A DNA stretch of 64,000 bases from Sulfitobacter geojensis (lineage in GTDB: Bacteria; Pseudomonadota; Alphaproteobacteria; Rhodobacterales; Rhodobacteraceae), in NCBI RefSeq assembly GCF_000622325.1, contig NZ_JASE01000005.1:3038001-3102000 (forward strand), in the 5' to 3' direction. Position numbers and translations under genes: made by a program. The notes beneath the pieces were generated by a model. The model was not told where the DNA came from. It searched no databases and saw only the letters and a list, made by a program, of their open reading frames with translations. Below, in pieces: positions 51,749 to 61,939 of this stretch (within the stretch, counting starts at the first letter, position 1; every line of letters begins with the position of its first letter).

Positions 51749-52642
51749 ATGTTGCAAAAGACCGACACCGCATCCGAGCAGCGCGCGCAGACAGGCGCAG
51801 GGCTGAGCGCGCGCGACATTACGGTGACCTATCGCAACGGCCACACGGCCCTTTGGGACGCAAGTTTCGACATTCCGCGCGGCACGGTCACGGCATTGGT
51901 CGGCATCAACGGTGCCGGTAAATCTACCCTTTTCAAAGCGATCATGGGATTCGTGCCCACAGCCAAGGGCGAAATCAGCATTCTTGGCATGGATGTGAAA
52001 ACCGCGCTTGCCCGCAATCTGGTGGCTTATGTCCCGCAGGCAGAAGAGGTGGATTGGGATTTTCCGGTGCTGGTCGAGGATGTGGTGATGATGGGCCGCT
52101 ATGGTCATATGGGTTTTTTCCGCCGCGCCAAACAGGCGGATCATGATGCTGTGGATCAGGCCCTTGCGCGCGTGAACATGCAAGAGTTCCGCCACCGCCA
52201 GATTGGCGAATTGTCGGGGGGCCAGCGCAAACGCGTCTTCCTTGCCCGCGCCCTGGCGCAGGACGGGCAAGTCATCCTGCTGGACGAACCCTTCACCGGC
52301 GTGGACGTCAAAACCGAAGAGCAAATTGTCGCCCTTCTGCGAGAATTGCGCGATGAAGGAAGGGTGATGCTAGTCTCGACGCACAACCTTGGATCGGTGC
52401 CCGAGTTCTGTGACCGCACCATTCTGGTCAAAGGCACCGTGCTGGCCCATGGGCTGACCGAAACCACATTCACCCGCAGCAATCTTGAACAAACCTTTGG
52501 CGGTGTGTTGCGCCAGATCACCCTTGGGGGTGACACGCTGCATGACGATGAAGATGCACGTGCCGTGACCATCTTTACCGATGATGAACGCCCCTTTGTG
52601 CAATACGATGACAAGACCCATCGTTCGGATCAGGGGTCATGA
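51749..52642 (+). CDS. sitB: manganese/iron ABC transporter ATP-binding protein SitB
   Basis: 297 aa. Walker [10 protein letters not shown], signature [15 protein letters not shown], Walker [13 protein letters not shown] and switch His in [10 protein letters not shown]. The C-terminal extension ([18 protein letters not shown]) is longer than usual. It starts 17 bp after sitA and overlaps sitC by 4 bp. Confidence 0.92.
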   Translation: MLQKTDTASEQRAQTGAGLSARDITVTYRNGHTALWDASFDIPRGTVTALVGINGAGKSTLFKAIMGFVPTAKGEISILGMDVKTALARNLVAYVPQAEEVDWDFPVLVEDVVMMGRYGHMGFFRRAKQADHDAVDQALARVNMQEFRHRQIGELSGGQRKRVFLARALAQDGQVILLDEPFTGVDVKTEEQIVALLRELRDEGRVMLVSTHNLGSVPEFCDRTILVKGTVLAHGLTETTFTRSNLEQTFGGVLRQITLGGDTLHDDEDARAVTIFTDDERPFVQYDDKTHRSDQGS

Positions 52643-53517
52643 TAGACAGTCTTCTGCAACCCTTCGGCTATAGCTATATGGTTAACGCGATGTGGGTTTC
52701 CGCGCTGGTCGGCGGGGTCTGCGCCTTTCTGTCGGCTTATCTGATGCTCAAAGGCTGGTCGCTGATCGGCGATGCCCTGTCCCATTCGGTGGTACCGGGT
52801 GTTGCGGGGGCCTATTTGCTGGGCCTGCCCTTTGCGCTTGGTGCCTTTATCGCAGGCGGTCTTGCCGCAGGCGCGATGTTGTTTTTGTCCGAACGTTCTG
52901 GCCTTAAGGTCGATGTGATCATCGGGCTGATTTTCACGTCCTTCTTCGGGCTGGGCCTGTTTATCGTTTCAGTGAACCCGATGGCCGTGTCGATCCAGAC
53001 CATCACCATGGGCAATATCCTAGCCATCACCCCCGAAGACACGCTGCAACTGGCGATCATCGGTTTTGTGTCGCTGGCCATCCTACTGGCCAAATGGAAA
53101 GACCTGATGGTCACGTTTTTTGACGAAACCCACGCCCGCACCATCGGACTACACACCGGTCTGTTGAAGGCGGTGTTCTTTGTCCTGCTATCGGCTTGCG
53201 TGGTTGCGGCGATGCAAACAGTCGGCGCGTTTCTGGTGATCGCCCTGGTGGTCACACCCGGAGCCACCGCATATCTGTTGTGCGACAGATTTCCACGGTT
53301 GATCGCCCTATCGGTAAGCATTGGCGTGCTGACCAGCTTTTTCGGGGCTTACATCAGCTATTTCCTCGACGGAGCGACGGGCGGCATCATTGTCTGCCTT
53401 CAAACCCTGATCTTTCTGGTGGCCTTTGTTTTCGCCCCCAAGCACGGTCTGCTCGCGGCCAAACGCAAAGCGGCACGAGCCCTTCGCAACAGGCCGTCAC
53501 AGCAGGAGGCGATATAA
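52639..53517 (+). CDS. sitC: manganese/iron ABC transporter permease SitC
   Basis: 292 aa with about eight membrane segments; [20 protein letters not shown] and [20 protein letters not shown] are typical of the ABC-3 permease family. Overlaps sitB by 4 bp; its stop shares a base with the start of sitD. Confidence 0.92.
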   Translation: MIDSLLQPFGYSYMVNAMWVSALVGGVCAFLSAYLMLKGWSLIGDALSHSVVPGVAGAYLLGLPFALGAFIAGGLAAGAMLFLSERSGLKVDVIIGLIFTSFFGLGLFIVSVNPMAVSIQTITMGNILAITPEDTLQLAIIGFVSLAILLAKWKDLMVTFFDETHARTIGLHTGLLKAVFFVLLSACVVAAMQTVGAFLVIALVVTPGATAYLLCDRFPRLIALSVSIGVLTSFFGAYISYFLDGATGGIIVCLQTLIFLVAFVFAPKHGLLAAKRKAARALRNRPSQQEAI

Positions 53518-54371
53518 TGGATATCGAAACGCTGTCCCTGCCCTTCCGTTTCGGTTTTATGCAGAATGCCTTTCTCATCTCGATGATCGTATCGGTGCCC
53601 ACGGCCTTGCTGTCGTGCTTTCTGGTGGTCAAGGGCTGGGCTTTGATGGGGGACGCGGTCAGCCATGCGGTGCTGCCCGGTATCGTGCTGGCCTATATCC
53701 TTGGCATTCCGCTGATCATCGGCGCTTTTGCTGCGGGGATGACCTGCGCTGTGGCCACCGGCTATCTGGCCAGCAACAGCCGTGTGAAACTGGACACCGT
53801 GATGGGCGTGGTGTTTTCGGGGATGTTTGGGCTTGGCATCGTTATGTATGTCTCGATCGAGACAAACGCCCATTTGGATCACATTCTGTTTGGCAATATG
53901 TTGGGTGTCGAAACGGGCGAGCTGTGGACCGCTGCGATCATATCGTTGGTGGTCGGGTTGATGCTGACGCTCAAGTGGCGCGACTGGTTGTTGCACAGCT
54001 TTGACCCCGCACAGGCACAAGCATCGGGGTTGCGCGTGAACTGGCTGCACTATGGGATGTTGGCGGCCCTCTCCCTGACCATTGTGGCGACCCTTTCGGC
54101 GGTCGGTCTGATACTTGCGATCGGCCTGTTGATCGGCCCCGGGGCGATTGCATTTCTGCTCGTGAGCACCTTTGGCCGGATGCTGTGGGTTTCTGTTCTG
54201 GTCTGCATGATCTCAATGCTTTTGGGCAGCTATCTTAGCTTTTATCTGGACAGCGCCCCCGCCCCGACGATCATTCTGATCCTGACGGTTATGTTCATCA
54301 TAGCGTTTGTCCGCCGCCAGATCATGACCCGCCGTATGTCGGCCCGTCGGGTCCAAGACACTGTAGCTTGA
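53517..54371 (+). CDS. sitD: manganese/iron ABC transporter permease SitD
   Basis: 284 aa from the ATG at 53517, preceded by AGGAGG. Second ABC-3 permease (VKGWALMGDAVSHAVLPGIV; TVMGVVFSGMFGLGIVMYV). The two permeases form a heterodimer. Last gene of the operon; convergent with the RpiR gene. Confidence 0.92.
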   Translation: MDIETLSLPFRFGFMQNAFLISMIVSVPTALLSCFLVVKGWALMGDAVSHAVLPGIVLAYILGIPLIIGAFAAGMTCAVATGYLASNSRVKLDTVMGVVFSGMFGLGIVMYVSIETNAHLDHILFGNMLGVETGELWTAAIISLVVGLMLTLKWRDWLLHSFDPAQAQASGLRVNWLHYGMLAALSLTIVATLSAVGLILAIGLLIGPGAIAFLLVSTFGRMLWVSVLVCMISMLLGSYLSFYLDSAPAPTIILILTVMFIIAFVRRQIMTRRMSARRVQDTVA

Positions 54372-54412
54372 ACCGTAGACAAGTCGCGCCGGACATGTAT
54401 GTCCAAACAGCC

Positions 54413-55285
54413 TTAGGTAAACTTGCGAAACAGCCGTGTCTGGTCGAACATATCTTCCAGCTCTTCCATCCGCTCTTTGGTCCGTTCCCAATGCAGGTTC
54501 TGCACCGAGGCTATCATGGTTTCGACCAACAGCATTGTTGTGGCCGCAGAGTCCCACGCGGATGGCACCACGATCCGGTTCGAGAAACTGTGTTCGGCCA
54601 ACTGATGCACAGGGCTGCGCCATTGGTCGGTGAACAGGATGATCTTGGCGCCGCGCGCATGGGCCATTTCCGCCAGTTTAAGAGTGTTGTTCTCGTAGCG
54701 GCGCACGTCGAAAATGATAAACACGTCCCCTTCACCCGCGTTCAGCAAATAATGCGGCCATGAATTTGACGTTGATTGCACGTGGGTCAGGTTGGGGCGG
54801 ATCACCTGCATATGCAGGAAAAGGTACTCCGCCAAAGTGTGGGTAATCCGCCCCCCCACGATATACAGATGCCGCTGCGCATCGCCGGCCAGCACACATG
54901 CAGCATCAAAAGAGGCCGGATCAATCTGACCCAATGTGTGGCGAATGTTGTCGATCACTGCTTCGGTAAAACGATTCAGCATATGCCCGACCGGGGCGGC
55001 TTCGGCCCAGGTGTCGTGTTTGGCAATGGGGCTTTTGGCCTTGGCACGCAGTTCTTCTCGCAGCTCGGCCTGAAACTCGGGATAGCCCTTGTAGCCCAGT
55101 TTTTGCACCATCCGCGCAACAGTTGGCACCGATACATCCGCGTCTTTCGCCAGCGCCGACAAGGTCCCCAAACCAGAGGCCGGATAGTTTTCCAGTATCG
55201 ACAGCGCAAGCTGTCGTTCTGCACGTGTCAAATCATCCAGCTTGTGCTGAATCCGGTCCGAAATCGTCAGTATATTCTCCGACAT
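54413..55285 (-). CDS. MurR/RpiR-family transcriptional regulator
   Basis: 290 aa from the ATG at 55285 (AAGGGGA upstream). N-terminal HTH_6 domain (LSALAKDADVSVPTVARMVQ, then KLGYKGYPEFQAELREEL) and a SIS sugar-isomerase-like domain (HLYIVGGRITHTLAEYLFLH; IIFDVRRYENNTLKLAEMA). Such regulators sense phosphorylated or other small metabolites. Divergent from the catabolic operon starting at 55398 with an inverted repeat between, so it likely controls that operon. Confidence 0.88.
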   Translation of the reverse strand: MSENILTISDRIQHKLDDLTRAERQLALSILENYPASGLGTLSALAKDADVSVPTVARMVQKLGYKGYPEFQAELREELRAKAKSPIAKHDTWAEAAPVGHMLNRFTEAVIDNIRHTLGQIDPASFDAACVLAGDAQRHLYIVGGRITHTLAEYLFLHMQVIRPNLTHVQSTSNSWPHYLLNAGEGDVFIIFDVRRYENNTLKLAEMAHARGAKIILFTDQWRSPVHQLAEHSFSNRIVVPSAWDSAATTMLLVETMIASVQNLHWERTKERMEELEDMFDQTRLFRKFT

Positions 55286-55307
55286 CTGGTCCCCTTTTGC
55301 GTTTTTA

Positions 55308-55336
55308 TTTATCACCACGTGAGGAGATGTGATAAA
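55308..55336. promoter_or_regulatory. inverted repeat, candidate RpiR operator
   Basis: TTTATCAC and GTGATAAA arms are separated by 13 bp, between the RpiR start (55285) and the operon start (55398). Confidence 0.45.
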
Positions 55337-55397
55337 TCTTTCACAATTGTGTTGACAGAATCCTCCGTTGGCAAGAGTTTTGTGCGCAGGGGGCCGT

Positions 55398-56171
55398 ATG
55401 AACCAAACGCAACAAAACGTATCCGACAGTGTCGTCGAAGTGGTGAACCCCGATGGGTCGTCTCCCGTTGTGCTGGTCTGTGAACATGCCAGCCCCGCCA
55501 TCCCCGCCCCCTTCAACAACCTTGGCCTGACGGGCGACGCGTTAAGCAGCCACGCAGCCTGGGATCCCGGCGCTATGGCCGTGGCGCGGATCATCGCGCA
55601 GGAACTGGATGCGGTGCTGGTTGCCTCTCGGGTGTCGCGGCTGGTCTATGATTGCAACCGCCCGCCTGAAGCCGCCGGTGCAATGCCTGCCAAAAGCGAA
55701 GTCTTCGACATTCCCGGCAACGCCGATCTGACGCCCGCCGAGCGCGCCGCCCGCACCGCCGTCTATTACACGCCGTTTCGCGATACCTTGGCCGGTGTCA
55801 TTGCCGCCGCGCCAAGCCCTGTCATTGTCACCATCCACAGCTTCACGCCGATATATCACGGTGCCCAGCGCGCCGTTGAAATCGGCATTCTGCATGACAG
55901 CGACACACGGCTGGCCGATGCCATGTTGGATACCGCAGCGGCCCATAGCCCGCATCTGACGCAGCGCAACGCCCCCTATGGACCGCAAGACGGCGTGACA
56001 CACACCCTGCTGGAACACGGCATTTCCGGCGGGCATCCGAACGTGATGATCGAAATCCGCAATGATCTGATCCAGACCCCTGACACCCAACGCAGCATCG
56101 CCCTTCAACTGGCCGGCTGGCTGACCGATGCCTGTGCCACTGTAACCGGAGAAAACGCATGCAAGGCGTGA
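55398..56171 (+). CDS. N-formylglutamate amidohydrolase-family protein
   Basis: 257 aa from the ATG at 55398 (AGGGGG upstream). Contains VLVCEHASPAIPAPFNNLGL, DPGAMAVARIIAQELDAVLV, SRLVYDCNRPP and VTIHSFTPIY, the zinc-binding blocks of the FGase (PF05013) family. Members cleave N-acylated glutamate or related amides. It overlaps the TRAP small-subunit gene by 13 bp, so it is the first gene of the catabolic operon. It may cleave the amide at the end of the pathway. Confidence 0.87.
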   Translation: MNQTQQNVSDSVVEVVNPDGSSPVVLVCEHASPAIPAPFNNLGLTGDALSSHAAWDPGAMAVARIIAQELDAVLVASRVSRLVYDCNRPPEAAGAMPAKSEVFDIPGNADLTPAERAARTAVYYTPFRDTLAGVIAAAPSPVIVTIHSFTPIYHGAQRAVEIGILHDSDTRLADAMLDTAAAHSPHLTQRNAPYGPQDGVTHTLLEHGISGGHPNVMIEIRNDLIQTPDTQRSIALQLAGWLTDACATVTGENACKA

Positions 56172-56728
56172 TGCGCGGCTATATCCGCGCGGTAGACAGC
56201 GTGAACCACCGCATTGGCCGCATCGCCATGTACGGCATCTTTGTCTTGATGGGCATTCTACTGTGGTCCTCGATCAGCAAAACCTTTTTCCTGCCAAGCC
56301 TCTGGACGTTGGAAATGGCGCAATTCGTGATGGTCGGCTATTACATACTTGGCGGCCCCTATTCGATTCAACTAGGGTCGAACGTGCGCATGGATCTGCT
56401 TTATGGCGAATGGTCTATCCGACGCAAAGCATGGTTTGACCTGCTGACGGTGTGCTTCCTGATCTTCTATCTTTGTGTGCTGCTTTACGGCGCGGTCAGT
56501 TCGACCGCCTATTCGCTCGGCTATTGGAAAACCGAACCGTTTTCCTACCTCTTCGGCATCGTGACCGGCAGCGAGGAAGTCGGGCGGCTTGAACGGTCTT
56601 CTTCGGCGTGGCGCCCCTATATGTGGCCGATCAAAGTTGTGATGATCGTGGGTTTCCTGCTGATGCTGCTGCAATGCGTATCGGAACTTTGCAAGGACGT
56701 CTTGCGACTGAAAGGCGAGGAAATCTGA
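56159..56728 (+). CDS. TRAP transporter small permease (DctQ type)
   Basis: 189 aa with four membrane segments (first about residues 20-40: IAMYGIFVLMGILLWSSISK). YYILGGPYSIQLGSNVRMDL is typical of DctQ proteins, and it overlaps the large subunit start by 1 bp. Part of a Na+-driven tripartite uptake system. Confidence 0.88.
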   Translation: MQGVMRGYIRAVDSVNHRIGRIAMYGIFVLMGILLWSSISKTFFLPSLWTLEMAQFVMVGYYILGGPYSIQLGSNVRMDLLYGEWSIRRKAWFDLLTVCFLIFYLCVLLYGAVSSTAYSLGYWKTEPFSYLFGIVTGSEEVGRLERSSSAWRPYMWPIKVVMIVGFLLMLLQCVSELCKDVLRLKGEEI

Positions 56729-58053
56729 TGCCATACGAGATGATCGCCACATTGATGTTTTCCACGATGATGCTGATGCTGTTGACCGGCCAGCGGGTTT
56801 TCGGGGCCATCGGATTTATCGCAGTCGTTGCCGCCTTGCTGCTGTGGGGCGACAAGGGCGGGTTCGACATCGGCTTTTCCGCTGCGATGAAGCTGATGAA
56901 ATGGTATCCGCTGCTCACCCTGCCGATGTTCATTTTCATGGGCTATGTGCTCTCGGAATCCAAAATCGCGGATGACCTATACAAGATGTTCCACGTCTGG
57001 ATGGGGGGCCTGCGCGGCGGGCTTGCCATCGGGACCATTGGACTGATGGTTCTGATCTCTGCCATGAACGGTCTGTCCGTGGCCGGTATGGCGATTGGCG
57101 CAACGATTGCCCTGCCCGAGCTGCTGAAACGCGGCTATGACAAACGCATGGTGACGGGTGTCATTCAGGCGGGATCGTCACTTGGCATCCTCGTGCCACC
57201 TTCCGTGGTGCTGGTGCTTTATGCGATGATCGCGCGCCAGCCTGTCGGGCAGCTTTGGCTGGCGGGGATCATTCCGGGGCTGATGATGGCGACAATGTTC
57301 ATCGTCTATATTGTGATCCGCTGCCGGATCAATCCCGCCCTTGGCCCCGCCCTACCGTTCGAGGAACGCGACATTCCGCGCGCTGAAAAGATGCGCCTGT
57401 TGCAGGCGGGCCTGCTGCCGCTGGGCATCTTTGCAGTGATGATGGTGCCCTTTGTGAACGGCTGGACCTCACTGGTTGAAAGCTCTGCCATCGGGGCCAT
57501 TGCCGCCTTCCTTGCTGCGGTCCTCAAGGGGCGCATGACCCGTGAAGTGTTCGAGAATTCGGTGCGCAACACGCTGGGCATCACCTGCATGTTCATGTGG
57601 ATCATCCTTGCCGCCCTCGCCTTTGGCGCGGTGTTCGACGGGCTGGGTGCGGTAAAAGCGATTGAATCCCTGTTCACAGAGCAGCTGAACCTGTCACCCT
57701 GGATGATCCTGATCCTGATGCAGCTGAGCTTTATCATCATGGGCACCTTCCTTGATGACACGGCGATGCTGGTCATTGTGGCCCCGCTGTATGTGCCGCT
57801 GGTCGGCGCGCTGGGGTTCGATCTGATCTGGTATGGTATCCTCTATACGATCACCACGCAGATTGCTTACATGACGCCGCCCTTCGGCTATAACCTGTTC
57901 CTGATGCGGGCGATGGCCCCGCCGGAAATCAACCTGCGCGACATCTACGGATCGGTCACCCCCTTCGTGCTGGTGATGATCCTCGCACTTAGCCTCGTGA
58001 TGATCTTTCCCGGGCTGGCCCTGTGGCTGCCGGAATATGTTTACGGAAACTAA
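56728..58053 (+). CDS. TRAP transporter large permease (DctM type)
   Basis: 441 aa from the ATG at 56728. About 12 membrane segments; PLLTLPMFIFMGYVLSESKI, then GLSVAGMAIGATIALPELLK and GSSLGILVPPSVVLVLYAMI, are DctM signatures. Forms the transport channel with the small subunit. Confidence 0.93.
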   Translation: MPYEMIATLMFSTMMLMLLTGQRVFGAIGFIAVVAALLLWGDKGGFDIGFSAAMKLMKWYPLLTLPMFIFMGYVLSESKIADDLYKMFHVWMGGLRGGLAIGTIGLMVLISAMNGLSVAGMAIGATIALPELLKRGYDKRMVTGVIQAGSSLGILVPPSVVLVLYAMIARQPVGQLWLAGIIPGLMMATMFIVYIVIRCRINPALGPALPFEERDIPRAEKMRLLQAGLLPLGIFAVMMVPFVNGWTSLVESSAIGAIAAFLAAVLKGRMTREVFENSVRNTLGITCMFMWIILAALAFGAVFDGLGAVKAIESLFTEQLNLSPWMILILMQLSFIIMGTFLDDTAMLVIVAPLYVPLVGALGFDLIWYGILYTITTQIAYMTPPFGYNLFLMRAMAPPEINLRDIYGSVTPFVLVMILALSLVMIFPGLALWLPEYVYGN

Positions 58054-58104
58054 CCCCAAGAAAGCCGGACCAACCGGCGCAATTCAATAACAAGGAGACA
58101 CGAC

Positions 58105-59139
58105 ATGACCACCAGACGTAAGTTTATCCAAGGGGCCGCCGTTGCCGCCCCCGCCGCCGCATTGGCCGCACCGGCTGTTGCGCAAAGCACCATCAAATGG
58201 CGCATGCAGACCTATGCGGGTGCGTCTTTGGCCGCAGAAGTCATCGAACCCGCGATCAAGATGTTCAACCAGATCGCTGGCGACCGGATGCAGATCGAAC
58301 TGTTCTATGCCGACCAGTTGGTCCCGACGGGCGAATTGTTCCAAGCCATGCAGCGCGGCACCATCGACGCGGTGCAGTCGGATGATGACTCCATGGCATC
58401 CCCGACCGAAGTTACCGTTTTTGGCGGCTACTTCCCCTTCGGCTCGCGCTATTCTCTCGACGTGCCTGTGTTGTTCAACCAGTACGGTCTGAACGAAATC
58501 TGGGACGAAGAGTACTCCAAGGTCGGCGTCAAACACATCTCTGCCGGTGCATGGGATCCCTGCCATTTTGCCACCAAAGACCCGATCAACTCCCTGGCGG
58601 ATCTGAAGGGCAAGCGCATCTTTACCTTCCCGACAGCGGGCCGTTTCCTGACCCAGTTCGGCGTGGTTCCGGTGAACCTGCCGTGGGAAGATATCGAAGT
58701 TGCCATGCAGACAGGCGAACTCGACGGGATCGCGTGGTCAGGCATCACCGAAGATTACACCGTGGGCTGGGCTGATGTGACCAACTACTTCCTGACAAAC
58801 AACATTTCCGGCGCTTGGGCGGGCTCGTTCTTTGCCAATATGGAGCGCTGGAACGAATTGCCGGAAGACCTGCAAACGCTGTTCCGCGTCTGTTGTGATC
58901 AATCACACTACTACCGTCAGTGGTGGTACTGGGGTGGTGAGGCAAAGCTGCGCACACAGGGTGACAAGCTGAAGCTGACGACGATTCCGGATGAAGAATG
59001 GGCAACCGTCGAAGCGGCCGCACAGGACTTCTGGGAAGAAATCGCTTCTGAATCCGATGTGAAACGTCGCGTGGTTGATATCTTCAAGAAATACAACGAA
59101 GACATGGTCAAAGCGGGCCGCCCTTACCGCTACGGCTAA
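58105..59139 (+). CDS. TRAP transporter substrate-binding protein (DctP type)
   Basis: 344 aa. Tat signal (TTRRKFIQGAAVAAPAAALA) and DctP fold markers: FYADQLVPTGELFQAMQRGT, SLADLKGKRIFTFPTAGRFL and the Trp-rich SHYYRQWWYWGGEAK. AAGGAG precedes the ATG. The ligand cannot be named; enzymes downstream suggest an amino compound or amino alcohol. A hairpin follows the gene. Confidence 0.9.
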   Translation: MTTRRKFIQGAAVAAPAAALAAPAVAQSTIKWRMQTYAGASLAAEVIEPAIKMFNQIAGDRMQIELFYADQLVPTGELFQAMQRGTIDAVQSDDDSMASPTEVTVFGGYFPFGSRYSLDVPVLFNQYGLNEIWDEEYSKVGVKHISAGAWDPCHFATKDPINSLADLKGKRIFTFPTAGRFLTQFGVVPVNLPWEDIEVAMQTGELDGIAWSGITEDYTVGWADVTNYFLTNNISGAWAGSFFANMERWNELPEDLQTLFRVCCDQSHYYRQWWYWGGEAKLRTQGDKLKLTTIPDEEWATVEAAAQDFWEEIASESDVKRRVVDIFKKYNEDMVKAGRPYRYG

Positions 59140-59147
59140 CCCCCAAA

Positions 59148-59171
59148 CGGGGGCGGCACCGTTCGCCCCCG
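59148..59171 (+). terminator. hairpin after the TRAP binding-protein gene
   Basis: Perfect 8-bp stem CGGGGGCG / CGCCCCCG with an 8-base loop, followed by CCTTTCCTT. Probably a partial terminator or 3' stabiliser, so that the binding protein exceeds the downstream enzymes. Confidence 0.6.
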
Positions 59172-59196
59172 CCTTTCCTTAAAGTGAGTATTCCCC

Positions 59197-60561
59197 ATGA
59201 CCGGCAAACTGTCTTTTGACGATCTGAAATCACGCGTCGCCGACGGGTCCATCGACACCGTGCTGGCCTGTTTCGTGGACATGCAGGGCCGCCTGACCGG
59301 CAAACGGTTTCATGCTGTCAACTTTGTCGAAACCTCGTTCAAGGAAACCCACTGCTGCAACTACCTGCTCGCCACCGACCTCGAGATGGCAACGCCCGAC
59401 GGCTATGCCTCGACCTCGTGGGAAAGCGGGTATGGCGATTACATCATGGCCCCCGACCTGAGCACGATCCGGCTGACGCCATGGCTTGAGGGCACTGCGA
59501 TGGTGCTGTGCGATGTTTTGGATCACCACACCCATGCCCCTGTGCCGCATGACCCGCGCGCCATGTTGAAAAAACAGATTGCCCGTTTGAAGGATCTCGG
59601 TCTTGAGGCAATGATGGCGACGGAGCTGGAGTTTTTCCTGTTCGAAAAGAGCTTTGAAGAGATCCGCAAAGGCAACTTTCAGGACCTGACCCCGATCAGC
59701 GGGTATAACGAAGATTACCATATTCTGCAGACCACCAAGGAAGAACACGTGATGCGCCCGATCCGCAATCACCTGTTCGCCGCCGGTCTGCCCATCGAGA
59801 ACACAAAAGGCGAAGCAGAGGCGGGTCAGGAAGAACTGAACATCCGCTACGCCGCAGCGCTTGATTGTGCCGACCACCACTCGATCGCCAAACACGCCAT
59901 CAAGGAAATCGCATGGCAACAGGGCCACGCTGCGTCCTTCCTGCCAAAGTGGCACAAGGACCGTGTGGGCAGCTCAAGCCACGTGCACCAGTCGCTGTGG
60001 AAAGACGGCCAGCCGATGTTTTTCGACAAGACAGCCGATCTGGGCAAATCCGAACTGATGGATCACTATATGGCGGGTCTGATCGCCTATGCGCCTGAAT
60101 ACACGTTCTTTTTGGCCCCCTATGTGAACAGCTACAAGCGCTTTGCCAAAGGCACCTTCGCGCCGACCAAAACCGTCTGGTCCGTTGACAACCGCACCGC
60201 CGGTTTCCGTCTGTGCGGAGCCGATACCAAGGGTGTGCGCGTTGAATGTCGCATTGGTGGATCGGACTTGAACCCCTATCTGGCCCAAGCCGTGATGCTG
60301 GCCGCCGGTATCAAGGGCATCGAGGAAAAAATGGAACTGGCCGCCCCCACCACCGGCGACGTCTATGCCGATGCCAAGGCCGCCGATATTCCGCAAACCC
60401 TGCGCGCGGCTACCGAAACCCTGCGCAATTCCGCGTTCCTGCGCGACGCCTTTGGCGATGATGTCGTGACCCATTACGTGCGCAATGCCGAATGGGAACA
60501 AGAAGAATTTGACCGCACCGTGACCGATTGGGAAATCGCGCGCGGCTTTGAAAGGGCCTAA
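59197..60561 (+). CDS. glutamine synthetase-family ligase (gamma-glutamyl-amide synthetase type)
   Basis: 454 aa. N-terminal beta-grasp (LACFVDMQGRLTGKRFHAVN) and catalytic domain with metal ligands in MATELEFFLF and GEAEAGQEELNIRYA, ATP/ammonia-site GSSSHVHQSLW and the arginine-rich VDNRTAGFRLCGADTKGVRV. Length and divergence from GlnA point to the IpuC/PuuA-like group that joins glutamate to an amine. Placed between a TRAP transporter and two dehydrogenases, it probably gamma-glutamylates the imported amine. Confidence 0.85.
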   Translation: MTGKLSFDDLKSRVADGSIDTVLACFVDMQGRLTGKRFHAVNFVETSFKETHCCNYLLATDLEMATPDGYASTSWESGYGDYIMAPDLSTIRLTPWLEGTAMVLCDVLDHHTHAPVPHDPRAMLKKQIARLKDLGLEAMMATELEFFLFEKSFEEIRKGNFQDLTPISGYNEDYHILQTTKEEHVMRPIRNHLFAAGLPIENTKGEAEAGQEELNIRYAAALDCADHHSIAKHAIKEIAWQQGHAASFLPKWHKDRVGSSSHVHQSLWKDGQPMFFDKTADLGKSELMDHYMAGLIAYAPEYTFFLAPYVNSYKRFAKGTFAPTKTVWSVDNRTAGFRLCGADTKGVRVECRIGGSDLNPYLAQAVMLAAGIKGIEEKMELAAPTTGDVYADAKAADIPQTLRAATETLRNSAFLRDAFGDDVVTHYVRNAEWEQEEFDRTVTDWEIARGFERA

Positions 60562-60564
60562 TCC

Positions 60565-61935
60565 ATGATCACCTGTACTTCCCCTATCGACGGTTCGGTG
60601 TATGCCACCCGCGAGACCCTTAGCATGTCGGACGCGAAAGCGGCGGTTGCATCCGCCAAATCGGCGCAGGCCGCTTGGGCCGCCCTGCCGCTAAAGGACC
60701 GCATCGCGCGCGTCATGGACGGTGTTGCGAAGGTCGGCGAGATGAACGATGAAATCGTGCCCGAGATCGCGCACCAGATGGGCCGCCCCATACGCTATGG
60801 CGGCGAATTTGGCGGGTTCAACGAACGCGCCAGCTATATGGCCGACATCGCGCAAGATGCCTTGGCCGATATCGAGATCGAGGACAGCGCCGCCTTTCGC
60901 CGTGTTATCAAACGCGTGCCGCATGGTGTCGTCCTGGTGATCGCGCCGTGGAACTACCCGTATATGACAGCCATCAACACCGTTGCCCCTGCGCTAATCG
61001 CGGGCAATGCGGTGATGTTGAAACACGCCTCGCAAACGCCACTGGTGGGTGAACGCATGGCACAGGCGTTCCATGCTGCGGGCGTGCCAGCGGATGTGTT
61101 CCAAAACGTCTTTCTCGATCACCAGACCACGTCTGATCTGATCGCCGCGAAATCCTTTGGCTTTGTGAATTTCACCGGCTCTGTGGGCGGCGGCAAATCC
61201 ATCGAACAGGCGGCTGCGGGCACCTTCACGGGCATCGGGCTTGAGCTCGGCGGCAAAGACCCCGGGTATGTTTGTGATGATGCGGACATCGACGCGGCGG
61301 TGGATACGCTGATTGATGGCGCGATGTTCAACGCAGGGCAATGCTGCTGCGGGATCGAACGGATTTATGTTGCGGAACAACACTTTGACACCTTCGTGGA
61401 AAAGGCCGTGGCGATTGTAAACGGCTATAAACTGGGCAATCCATTGGATCCTGAAACCACGCTTGGCCCGATGGCGCAGGCGCGTTTCGCGGACGAGGTG
61501 CGCGCCCAGACCGCCGAAGCGGTCGCAGCAGGGGCAACCGCGCATGTTGATCCGGCCGATTTCCCACAGGACGGTGGCGCCTATCTCATGCCGCAAATTC
61601 TGACAGGTGTAACCCATGACATGCGCGTTATGCGCGAAGAAAGCTTTGGCCCCGTTGTCGGGATCATGCCGGTCAAAGACGACGCCGAGGCGATCAAGCT
61701 GATGAACGACAGCGACTTTGGCCTCACCGCATCCGTCTGGACCGGCGACACCGCCCGCGCAGAGGCCATCGCGGATCAGATCGAAACCGGCACAGTGTTC
61801 CAGAACCGCGCCGATTACCTTGATCCCGGCCTGTGCTGGACAGGGTGCAAGGACACCGGACGCGGTGGCGGCCTGTCCGTCATCGGCTATCACAACCTGA
61901 CACGCCCGAAATCATACCACCTCAAGAAGGCCTGA
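60565..61935 (+). CDS. NAD(P)-dependent aldehyde dehydrogenase
   Basis: 456 aa. Rossmann region VIAPWNYPYMTAINTVAPAL, FTGSVGGGK, catalytic Glu in GLELGGKDPGYV and catalytic Cys in NAGQCCCGIERIYV, then EESFGPVVGIMP. It starts 3 bp after the ligase gene. It would oxidise the aldehyde produced by the adjacent iron alcohol dehydrogenase to an acid. Exact substrate unknown. Confidence 0.92.
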   Translation: MITCTSPIDGSVYATRETLSMSDAKAAVASAKSAQAAWAALPLKDRIARVMDGVAKVGEMNDEIVPEIAHQMGRPIRYGGEFGGFNERASYMADIAQDALADIEIEDSAAFRRVIKRVPHGVVLVIAPWNYPYMTAINTVAPALIAGNAVMLKHASQTPLVGERMAQAFHAAGVPADVFQNVFLDHQTTSDLIAAKSFGFVNFTGSVGGGKSIEQAAAGTFTGIGLELGGKDPGYVCDDADIDAAVDTLIDGAMFNAGQCCCGIERIYVAEQHFDTFVEKAVAIVNGYKLGNPLDPETTLGPMAQARFADEVRAQTAEAVAAGATAHVDPADFPQDGGAYLMPQILTGVTHDMRVMREESFGPVVGIMPVKDDAEAIKLMNDSDFGLTASVWTGDTARAEAIADQIETGTVFQNRADYLDPGLCWTGCKDTGRGGGLSVIGYHNLTRPKSYHLKKA

Positions 61936-61939
61936 TCCC

